Below the pieces are notes generated by a model. That model had not been told where the DNA came from and did not search any database. It worked only from the letters and a program-made list of their open reading frames with translations. Below, in pieces: positions 43,936 to 50,932 of a stretch of 64,000 nt of DNA (positions are counted from its first letter, which is position 1; each line of letters begins with the position of its first letter). Origin of the DNA: Flectobacillus roseus (GTDB lineage Bacteria > Bacteroidota > Bacteroidia > Cytophagales > Spirosomataceae); assembly GCF_030056665.1 (NCBI RefSeq), contig NZ_JASHIG010000019.1; one strand, 5' to 3'. The position numbers and the translations under genes were made by a program.

Positions 43936-45192
43936 TTAAAGTCCTAATGTGCTTTGATAATTGGCCTTCGCTAGTGCTTGTTGTAACGTATGAATCAACT
44001 GATTTTCTTTGGCTTGTAATTCAGCCGAAAGGTCTGTTACATAGTCACTTGCGGTGATGATACCATTGTCGAGCTGAGCGCTAGAGGTTTTGGTGATTTT
44101 TTCTCTTAGAACAATAATTTTTTGGTCTAGCTCAATCATATTATCCAGTTTTTTGACTTCGGCATCCAACTGTTGTAAAGCAATATTTGTGTTTAATAAA
44201 AAGGCCTCTTGTTGCGCATCTACGTTTTTAGAAGAAATTAACAACTGAGTTTTTTCTTGTTTTTTGGTGTACAAACCTCCTAATGACCAATTGAATCGTA
44301 ACCCTCCGATATAGTATCCTTTGAAATCATTTTCGAGCATATTCAGTGCTGGTCTACCGTATCCAGTTTGTAAGAATAGCCCAATTTTAGGCATATTTTT
44401 GGCATTAATGAGCTGTTCCTGAGTACTTAAAAGGTTGTGTTGTTCTTGAAAAAGCGTCAATTCTGAACGTTGAATTTTAGTGTCTTGACTCGTTGAAAGC
44501 TCTTGAGAGACTAACTGAACCGACGATAGGTCTTGGTTGATAAGCAGTCCAAGGATCTTTTTCCCTAATGATTCCTGAGATTTTACTTCACTGGTACGTT
44601 GCTCTAGCTTTAGAATTTCTACTTCGAGCTGATTCAAATTGGCTTGGGTACTTACGCCATTTTGGATACCAGCTTTAATTCTGTTGATTTTTGATTGCAA
44701 CTCATTTTTGATAATATCTATCAATTTGAGCTGATTTTGGCTCAATAAAATGCTAAAATAACTCTGACTAACACGCTCTTTTAGTTTGTCGAGCTCAACG
44801 GCTAATTTTTGCTGCTCGGTCTGGGAAGCTGCCTTTTGCACTGAAATTTGAGCTTGAGTGATACCTCCATCGTACAAACTTTGTTTTACCTCAGCATATA
44901 TTTTATACTGGTCTTTAGAAATTTGAGGAATATCAATATTGGGAATTTTGATAGGAACAGAAGTCACATCCGACTGATAGGTAGCCTGCCCGACAAGGTC
45001 AACTTGTGGTTTAAAATTACTTTTTAGTTGAGCGATTTGTTGCTCTAGACTTTCATTGATATATCCTTTTTGCTTGGCAATGGGATAATTTTGTTTGGCC
45101 AAAGTATAACACTGGCTCAAGGGAAGAACCTCTTGCGCTTGCGTTTGCTTGACAATCAAACAAATAAGGAGAATATAAAACGCTTTTCTCAT
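43936..45192 (-). CDS. TolC-family outer-membrane efflux channel
   Basis: A 418-residue outer-membrane factor with a signal peptide (AFYILLICLIVKQTQAQ). Two TolC repeats of long helices and short beta-strands follow; the coiled-coil stretches around 155-205 and 310-415 are evident from heptads. It is the exit duct of the exporter and the first gene of the structural operon, 51 bases before the adaptor gene. An 18-bp palindrome nearly identical to the one at the tetR start lies 17 bases before its start codon. Confidence 0.92.
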   Translation of the reverse strand: MRKAFYILLICLIVKQTQAQEVLPLSQCYTLAKQNYPIAKQKGYINESLEQQIAQLKSNFKPQVDLVGQATYQSDVTSVPIKIPNIDIPQISKDQYKIYAEVKQSLYDGGITQAQISVQKAASQTEQQKLAVELDKLKERVSQSYFSILLSQNQLKLIDIIKNELQSKINRIKAGIQNGVSTQANLNQLEVEILKLEQRTSEVKSQESLGKKILGLLINQDLSSVQLVSQELSTSQDTKIQRSELTLFQEQHNLLSTQEQLINAKNMPKIGLFLQTGYGRPALNMLENDFKGYYIGGLRFNWSLGGLYTKKQEKTQLLISSKNVDAQQEAFLLNTNIALQQLDAEVKKLDNMIELDQKIIVLREKITKTSSAQLDNGIITASDYVTDLSAELQAKENQLIHTLQQALAKANYQSTLGL

Positions 45193-45208
45193 GGTTTTAA
45201 CTAAAATG

Positions 45209-45226
45209 TTTAACTATTTGGTTAAA
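45209..45226 (-). promoter_or_regulatory. TetR-type operator in front of tolC
   Basis: TTTAACTATTTGGTTAAA is an imperfect palindrome that matches the sequence at 45936-45953 (before tetR) at 17 of 18 positions. It ends 17 bases before the tolC start codon. The same half-site, TTTAAC/GTTAAA, occurs at both places. Confidence 0.7.
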
Positions 45227-45240
45227 AATCTATTTTTAAA

Positions 45241-45293
45241 AAAGTAACAAACAAGTAGAGTATTCTTTGGGCGGACTACTGATTTGTTACTTT
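45241..45293 (-). terminator. Terminator of the tetR gene
   Basis: Outer arms AAAGTAACAAA (45241-45251) and TTTGTTACTTT (45283-45293) pair perfectly, with an inner AGTAG/CTACT stem. Read on the minus strand it ends in a T-run. It lies about 20 bases after the tetR stop, so tolC needs its own promoter, consistent with the second operator copy. Confidence 0.65.
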
Positions 45294-45311
45294 GTTGAAA
45301 GAAAAGAACTT

Positions 45312-45944
45312 TTACAAAACGATAGAATGGTAGACCATCTCGTAAATTTCTTTTTTCCGTTGTTTTAATAGTTCTTGATACATTTCTTCGGGAACTTGCA
45401 TCAACACTTTTTGAAAAATTGACCTTCCCATAAATGGAAAAACACACATTGAAACAATATTCATGAGTAAGTGTGCAGGATTAATAGGTCTGATTTGTTT
45501 GTTTTCAATCGCCTGAAAAATTTCCATAACCATTTTACCAATCATTGGCTTGAGTCCGTTTTCTTCAAATGCACCCACGATAAGATTAGCATTTCTTGAG
45601 AGCTCGTTGGCCACAAAAAGCGGTAGTTCTTGGTTGGCCAGTAAAAAATCAATATAGGCATCGATAAACGCCTGAATTTTTTCAAAAATGGGTTGCTCAG
45701 ATTGAATAATGGTATTGAGATTGGGAATGAGTTTCCCTACAATTCCTGCAAATACTCTTTTGAATAATTGTTCCTTATTTCTAAAATAATAATGTAGTAA
45801 AGCTTTGTTTATGCCTGCGTTGTCCGCAATTTCCTGCATACGAGCGCCATCCCAGCCTTTTTCGATAAAAACCTTTCTCGCTGCAATTAAAATCTTTTCC
45901 TCTGTTGTTATCTCTACTTCCATTTTATCAAAAGGTTTAACCAT
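45312..45944 (-). CDS. TetR/AcrR-family repressor of the ABC exporter
   Basis: A 210-residue regulator. The N-terminal TetR helix-turn-helix spans about 15-60 (ILIAARKVFIEKGWDGARMQ; INKALLHYYFRNKEQLF), with a helical ligand-binding domain after it. It heads the exporter gene set, as CecR does for ybhGFSR in E. coli. An 18-bp palindrome overlaps the ATG at 45944 and recurs before tolC. If the start is instead the ATG at 45923, the operator lies wholly upstream, as it does at tolC. I therefore regard 45923 as a serious alternative. Confidence 0.9.
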   Translation of the reverse strand: MVKPFDKMEVEITTEEKILIAARKVFIEKGWDGARMQEIADNAGINKALLHYYFRNKEQLFKRVFAGIVGKLIPNLNTIIQSEQPIFEKIQAFIDAYIDFLLANQELPLFVANELSRNANLIVGAFEENGLKPMIGKMVMEIFQAIENKQIRPINPAHLLMNIVSMCVFPFMGRSIFQKVLMQVPEEMYQELLKQRKKEIYEMVYHSIVL

Positions 45945-45953
45945 TTGGTTAAA
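45936..45953 (-). promoter_or_regulatory. TetR-type operator at the tetR start (autoregulation)
   Basis: TTTAACCATTTGGTTAAA is a perfect palindrome, with 8-bp arms about a central TT. It is almost identical to the site before tolC. The position over the transcription or translation start of tetR is typical of autorepression. Confidence 0.72.
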
Positions 45954-46063
45954 TATGATTCAAAGGAATAATATACCTTTGATAAAAGCAAGAATTTTGC
46001 AGAATAAATCTTGGGATTTTTTTCAAGACAACAGTACATTACAAATAAGCAACAACATTTGAT

Positions 46064-46071
46064 TATCTTTG
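46064..46071 (+). promoter_or_regulatory. -7 promoter element for the Brp/Blh gene
   Basis: TATCTTTG matches TAnnTTTG exactly, 27 bases before the GTG at 46098. A second match, TACCTTTG, lies at 45974-45981. The downstream element would put the transcript start after the earlier TTG at 46011, which supports the GTG start. Confidence 0.45.
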
Positions 46072-46097
46072 TTATTCAAGTAAAAATTCAATCGCAC

Positions 46098-47048
46098 GTG
46101 ATAAAGTATTTGAAGAGTATTGCCTACAATCCTACGAGTTTGACGATTATTTTGGGCGCCTTATTGCTGTTATGGCAGGAATTACAGGGAAGTTTGTCTA
46201 TTTGGGTACAAATCTTTTTTGCCTTTGGTTTTGTATTTCTGATCGGAATTCCTCACCGAACCTTGGATATTTGGTTGGAACAAGAGATGTGTAAAAGAGA
46301 AGGAAAGGCGTACAAAAAATGGACTTTTTATGTTCGTTATCTTTTTGCTATCATACTTTTTGCCGCTTTGTGGTGGTATTGGCCTACAGGGAGCGTGTTT
46401 TTATTTTTATTGATTACCGCTTGGCATATAGGAGAGTCTGATTTGAAATCGCCACAGGCAAATAATATGCTATGGACATTGACGCGTTACAGCTATGGAA
46501 CGATGATTGTTTTATGGCTTTTTTTAGGTCATGGAAGTCAAGCTAGTATTTTGTGGGCAAGTATTACACGCCAAGATATGCTAATGATGCAAATTTGGTT
46601 GATGTTAACTGCTTCAAAAGAGCTTATTGTCGGAGTGGTTTGCCTCATTACGTTCCTTTTGTTGTTTTTGGTACAGTATAAAAATCCATCAAGTTTTACT
46701 GTTAGAAAAGTTATATCCTTGGTAATCATCTTGGTATTGTGCGAATATCTGCCCTTGTTACCCGCATTGGCCTTATATTTTGGTGGCTGGCATGCTGTAA
46801 ATGCATTTTCTGATGCGCATCGTTATTTTTTGCCTGAGGGACGTAGTATCAATTCAGCTTTTCAGCTATGGTTACATGCCATGCCGATTACGCTTATTGC
46901 TGTGGTAATGACTTTGGGCTACGCGTATTTCTGGGCTGCCTTTGCCAAAAGTATGAATCCCATTCCGATGATGTATTTGTTGGTGATGTGTACGACTTTC
47001 CCGCATCAATGGCTCATAGGACAGATCAACCGCGAGAAGATTTCTTAA
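46098..47048 (+). CDS. Brp/Blh-family beta-carotene 15,15'-dioxygenase
   Basis: A 316-residue membrane enzyme that would cleave beta-carotene into two retinals. I start at the GTG at 46098 because no ATG fits and upstream residues look non-coding. Eight or so membrane helices carry the histidines of the family's iron site: IGIPHRTLDIWL, TAWHIGESDL, GGWHAVNAFSDAHRYF and TFPHQWLIGQ. Retinal normally serves a rhodopsin, but neither a rhodopsin nor carotenoid-synthesis genes lie in the window. The neighbours are unrelated. A hairpin terminator follows. Confidence 0.88.
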   Translation: MIKYLKSIAYNPTSLTIILGALLLLWQELQGSLSIWVQIFFAFGFVFLIGIPHRTLDIWLEQEMCKREGKAYKKWTFYVRYLFAIILFAALWWYWPTGSVFLFLLITAWHIGESDLKSPQANNMLWTLTRYSYGTMIVLWLFLGHGSQASILWASITRQDMLMMQIWLMLTASKELIVGVVCLITFLLLFLVQYKNPSSFTVRKVISLVIILVLCEYLPLLPALALYFGGWHAVNAFSDAHRYFLPEGRSINSAFQLWLHAMPITLIAVVMTLGYAYFWAAFAKSMNPIPMMYLLVMCTTFPHQWLIGQINREKIS

Positions 47049-47072
47049 AAAAAGTTAAATATTTACAAATCG

Positions 47073-47099
47073 AAGCCCCAAAATGAATATTTGGGGCTT
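47073..47099 (+). terminator. Terminator after the Brp/Blh gene
   Basis: The 10-bp stem AAGCCCCAAA with TTTGGGGCTT around a 7-base loop begins 25 bases after the stop codon. The tail is only moderately T-rich. Confidence 0.7.
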
Positions 47100-47191
47100 T
47101 GGTGTTTTTGGTAAAGACCTAAAGAACGATTTAGTTTGTTATCTGAAAAAATGTACTTTAGTAGTCTTAACTCATTTTATACCACTTCACC

Positions 47192-48022
47192 ATGATTGCA
47201 ATACTCATCATCGGAATCACCCTAGTATTCACCTATCAAGGGTTTCGTGACTTTTTGTTTTTTGATAAATATAAATTTCACGTTTTTCCAGTACTATTAC
47301 AAAAGGACTATAAACGCCTGTTGACCTCAGGATTTCTGCATGTTGACTGGCTACATTTCTTTTTTAATATGTACAGTTTGTATGTATTTTCAGGACTGAC
47401 GATTAATATTTTTGGAGAAGCGAAATTTCTCATTCTTTATTTGGGAAGCATTGTTGGGGGCAACCTTATTTCTGTATTGATTCATAGAAAAGACGATGGG
47501 TACACCTCGGTGGGCGCCTCTGGTGGGGTATTTGGAATCATGTTTGCTTCGATTGCAGTATTTCCAGATATGGGTCTAAGAATCATGTTTATTCCTATCT
47601 CATTGCCAGCGTGGATATTTGGCTTACTTTACTTAGGAGTGTCCATTTATGGCATCAAATCTAATAAAGACAATATTGGGCACGATGCACATTTAGGCGG
47701 TGCTATCATCGGTATGCTATTAGCCATTCTGTTTATTCCCGAAATTTTACAGGAAAATTTGTGGGTTATATTACTGTTGTTAATCCCATCTTTGGTGTTT
47801 ATCTATATCATTGTGACTCGTCCTTATTTGTTATTGATTGATAATTTTTATTTCAAAAATAACCAACAACAAGATACCATTGATGAAAGATACAATGCCA
47901 ATAAAGTCAAGAAACAGCATGAAATAGATGAAATTTTGGATAAAATTGCTTCCAAAGGAATAGAAAGTTTGAGCACCAGTGAAAAGGCTGCCTTGGAAGA
48001 ATATTCAAAAAGAATGAATTAG
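47192..48022 (+). CDS. Rhomboid-family intramembrane serine protease
   Basis: A 276-residue membrane protease with about six helices. HVDWLHFFFNMYSLYVFSG lies in helix 2 and the catalytic serine in GASGGVFG (about residue 109). The catalytic histidine is in HDAHLGGAIIG near residue 169. Both are intact, so it should cleave single-pass membrane proteins. A soluble C-terminal tail of about 55 residues ends in ASKGIESLSTSEKAALEEY, a short helical domain common at the end of Bacteroidota rhomboids. It forms a single-gene transcript with its own terminator. Confidence 0.9.
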   Translation: MIAILIIGITLVFTYQGFRDFLFFDKYKFHVFPVLLQKDYKRLLTSGFLHVDWLHFFFNMYSLYVFSGLTINIFGEAKFLILYLGSIVGGNLISVLIHRKDDGYTSVGASGGVFGIMFASIAVFPDMGLRIMFIPISLPAWIFGLLYLGVSIYGIKSNKDNIGHDAHLGGAIIGMLLAILFIPEILQENLWVILLLLIPSLVFIYIIVTRPYLLLIDNFYFKNNQQQDTIDERYNANKVKKQHEIDEILDKIASKGIESLSTSEKAALEEYSKRMN

Positions 48023-48054
48023 GAAAGGGAAGAGGATATAGGTGGTTCTTCAAT

Positions 48055-48091
48055 AAAAAAGGACTTGAGAAAATTTACTAAGTCCTTTTTT
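48055..48091 (+). terminator. Terminator after the rhomboid gene
   Basis: The 12-bp stem AAAAAAGGACTT with AAGTCCTTTTTT and a 13-base loop lies 33 bases after the stop. Its right edge abuts the MITE-like element that follows. Confidence 0.75.
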
Positions 48092-48097
48092 AATGAA

Positions 48098-48281
48098 GAG
48101 GCTGTTTAAACTTTCGCAAAATTGCTTGCGTCAGCAATGAATTTATACTGTTTGAGCGAAGCGAGTTTATAAATTCTTGAATTTTTTGCGGCCGCCGCTG
48201 CGGTTACTTTTTGTTTCAAGACAAAAAGTAAGGCTAAGAATTAATCAATAAAACTATTTTTTTAAAAGTTTAAACAGCTTC
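48098..48281. mobile_element. MITE-like element with 17-bp terminal inverted repeats
   Basis: GAGGCTGTTTAAACTTT at 48098-48114 and AAAGTTTAAACAGCTTC at 48265-48281 are inverted repeats differing at one position, 184 bases apart end to end. TAATGA occurs just outside both ends (48091-48096 and 48286-48291), possibly a target duplication, though not exactly abutting. The interior contains GTTTGAGCGAAGCGAGTTTA and GTTACTTTTTGTTTCAAGAC, words I recall from non-coding repeats in many Bacteroidota genomes. No transposase is encoded, so it is a non-autonomous element or its remnant. Confidence 0.6.
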
Positions 48282-48297
48282 GAAGTAATGATAAAAT

Positions 48298-50502
48298 TTA
48301 ACCCTTGTTTGAAGTTGAAATCTTCACAACTTTTGCTGCTGTTTTTTCAATTTTTTGTAATTCTTTTTGCCCAACAGAAGCATCAGTTTTTACTGCGATA
48401 TATGGTGCAATTACCAAAGAAACAATCGACATCAATTTAATCAAAATATTCATTGATGGGCCAGAAGTATCTTTGAATGGGTCACCAACAGTATCACCTG
48501 TTACCGAAGCTTTGTGCGGTTCAGATTTTTTGTAATACGTTACACCGTCGATTTGAACACCTTTTTCAAATGATTTTTTGGCATTATCCCAAGCACCACC
48601 TGCATTCGATTGGAACATACCCATCAAAACACCCGATACTGTTACACCTGCCAACATACCTCCTAATACCTCAGGACCAAAAGTAAAACCAACCAATACG
48701 GGAGAAATCAAGGCAATAGCACCAGGCAATATCATTTGTCGAATTGAAGCTTGTGTAGAAATAGCCACACATTTTTCGTATTCTGGTTCAGCTTTGTATT
48801 CCATAATGCCTGGGATTTCACGGAACTGACGACGTACTTCATTTACCATTTCCATTGCAGCTTTACCTACCGCAGAAATACACAAAGCACTAAAAATAAA
48901 TGGAATCATACCGCCAACAAATAAGCCAGCCAAAACATCAGCTTTATAAATATCAATCGCTTTGATACCTGCAATCCCAACAAATGCGGCAAAGAGAGCC
49001 AATGAAGTTAATGCAGCAGAAGCAATAGCAAAGCCTTTTCCAGTGGCAGCAGTTGTGTTACCTACAGCATCCAAATTATCGGTACGACCACGTACTTCTG
49101 AAGGTAATTGAGACATTTCGGCGATACCACCAGCGTTATCGGCAATTGGACCAAACGCATCGATTGCCAATTGCATCGCAGTAGTAGCCATCATACCTGC
49201 TGCTGCAATAGATACACCGTATAAGCCTGCAAATTTATATGAAAAGATAATCCCTGCTGCCAATACAAGAATCGGCAATACTGTAGATTCCATACCTACT
49301 GCCAATCCACCGATGATATTGGTGGCGTGTCCAGTTCCTGATTTTTCAATAATTGACAATACGGGACGTTTGCCCATTGCAGTGTAATATTCGGTAATAG
49401 CAGACATTAGAGCGCCAACTATTAAACCAACAATGATGGCAAGGAATACACCATTTGAGGTAAACTCAAATCCACGTAAATTGAGAGTATCAGGTAATAA
49501 ATGATGTACTAAGAAATAAGAAGATACGAAAGTAATAGCAATAGAAAGCCAGTTGCCCAAGTTCAGTGCATTTTGAACAGAAGCAGTTTCGCTAGAAATT
49601 CTTACAAAAAAGGTAGATACCAAAGATGCCAAAAGTCCAACACCTGCAATCAACATGGGCAAAATGACAGGAGAAAAACCTCCTACATTATCCGAAACCT
49701 GAATTTCTTGTCCTAATACCATGGTTGCCAGAATAGTAGCCACATAAGAACCAAATAAATCGGCACCCATACCAGCCACGTCACCTACGTTGTCACCCAC
49801 GTTATCGGCAATAGTAGCGGGGTTACGTACGTCATCTTCAGGAATACCTGCTTCTACTTTACCCACTAAGTCAGCGCCCACATCGGCTGCTTTTGTGTAG
49901 ATCCCACCACCCACACGAGCAAATAATGCAATAGATTCAGCACCAAGTGAAAAGCCTGCTAGTACTTCAATAGCTTTTTTCATTTCTACAGAAGTAAGCT
50001 CATGACCTGCGGCAAACATTTGATAAAATACGATAAATAAACCACCCAGACCAAGAATCGCTAAGCCTGCAACGCCCATACCCATAACCGAACCACCAGT
50101 GAAAGACACCTCTAAAGCTTTTGCTAATGAAGTACGAGCAGCTTGTGCTGTTCGCACATTGGCCTTGGTTGCCACTCTCATTCCGATATAACCTGCAGTG
50201 GCCGAAAATACCGCCCCAATCAAAAAGGCTAAAGCAATTACTGGTGAAGAATGAATAGGGTGGTCTGGTGTTCCTTCGTCAGAACCTAACCAAAAAAGTA
50301 GGATAGCCGTCGGAATTGCAAAATAGGCTAGAATTTTCCATTCGGCTTTCAGAAAAGCAATAGCTCCGTCGGCAATATATCCTGAGAGTTTTTGCATGTT
50401 TTCGTCACCCGTTGGTTGATTCGAAACCCAGTTAAAACGCCAAAATGTGTACAACAAGCCAACGAGACCCAGAGCAGGAACTAAATAAATAATGTCATTC
50501 AT
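48298..50502 (-). CDS. hppA: Membrane-bound pyrophosphatase, ion-pumping (K+-dependent type)
   Basis: A 734-residue integral enzyme of about 16 helices that couples pyrophosphate hydrolysis to Na+ or H+ export. The substrate-binding signature DVGADLVGKVEAGIPEDD, then DNVGDNVGDVAGMGADLFGS, is intact, as are the later acidic motifs (AIDAFGPIADNAGG; DTVGDPFKDTSGPSMNILIK). In VGNTTAATGKGFAI the residues are Ala and Gly where potassium-independent enzymes have Lys and Thr, so potassium dependence is predicted. Na+ versus H+ specificity I cannot settle. It is a single-gene transcript. Confidence 0.95.
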   Translation of the reverse strand: MNDIIYLVPALGLVGLLYTFWRFNWVSNQPTGDENMQKLSGYIADGAIAFLKAEWKILAYFAIPTAILLFWLGSDEGTPDHPIHSSPVIALAFLIGAVFSATAGYIGMRVATKANVRTAQAARTSLAKALEVSFTGGSVMGMGVAGLAILGLGGLFIVFYQMFAAGHELTSVEMKKAIEVLAGFSLGAESIALFARVGGGIYTKAADVGADLVGKVEAGIPEDDVRNPATIADNVGDNVGDVAGMGADLFGSYVATILATMVLGQEIQVSDNVGGFSPVILPMLIAGVGLLASLVSTFFVRISSETASVQNALNLGNWLSIAITFVSSYFLVHHLLPDTLNLRGFEFTSNGVFLAIIVGLIVGALMSAITEYYTAMGKRPVLSIIEKSGTGHATNIIGGLAVGMESTVLPILVLAAGIIFSYKFAGLYGVSIAAAGMMATTAMQLAIDAFGPIADNAGGIAEMSQLPSEVRGRTDNLDAVGNTTAATGKGFAIASAALTSLALFAAFVGIAGIKAIDIYKADVLAGLFVGGMIPFIFSALCISAVGKAAMEMVNEVRRQFREIPGIMEYKAEPEYEKCVAISTQASIRQMILPGAIALISPVLVGFTFGPEVLGGMLAGVTVSGVLMGMFQSNAGGAWDNAKKSFEKGVQIDGVTYYKKSEPHKASVTGDTVGDPFKDTSGPSMNILIKLMSIVSLVIAPYIAVKTDASVGQKELQKIEKTAAKVVKISTSNKG

Positions 50503-50932
50503 AAGAGTTAAATAGTTTGGTTGGTTAAAATGTTGAGTAAATGAGATTTATAAGAACACTTACGTTCGTGTTTGGGCAAAATGCCCTACTATGCAAATAT
50601 AATTTTTGCTTTGATATAAAAAAATTATTCCAAGATTTTATTGTATTTATTTTATATGATTGTTTCGGGAGTACATGTATACTTTCGAATGGGCAAATTG
50701 TATGTTTTTTAGGCGGAAAAAGAAAAGAAAAATGGCGAAGCCATACTGATATTTATCAATTCTCGACTCCATAGCTAGACTACATAAATCTGTTGCTACC
50801 TCCAATTGGTCGAGTTTACATGACAATTGGTCTGAATTGCACCAAACACCCAAGGGAAAAGTTTAGTTTTGTAGATATTGTAAAGACGAATACTGCCTTT
50901 AGAAAGACTTCATAAAAATCGATTTTATTCTC
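50503..50932 (+). promoter_or_regulatory. Divergent regulatory region between hppA and the PIG-L gene
   Basis: No gene is visible in this 430-base gap. On the plus strand TAGTTTTG at 50864-50871 matches the -7 consensus and would give a leader of about 55 bases to the PIG-L start. Upstream of it two copies of CAATTGGTC (50803-50811 and 50824-50832) are 21 bases apart, two helical turns, which could be a tandem regulator site. Confidence 0.4.
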
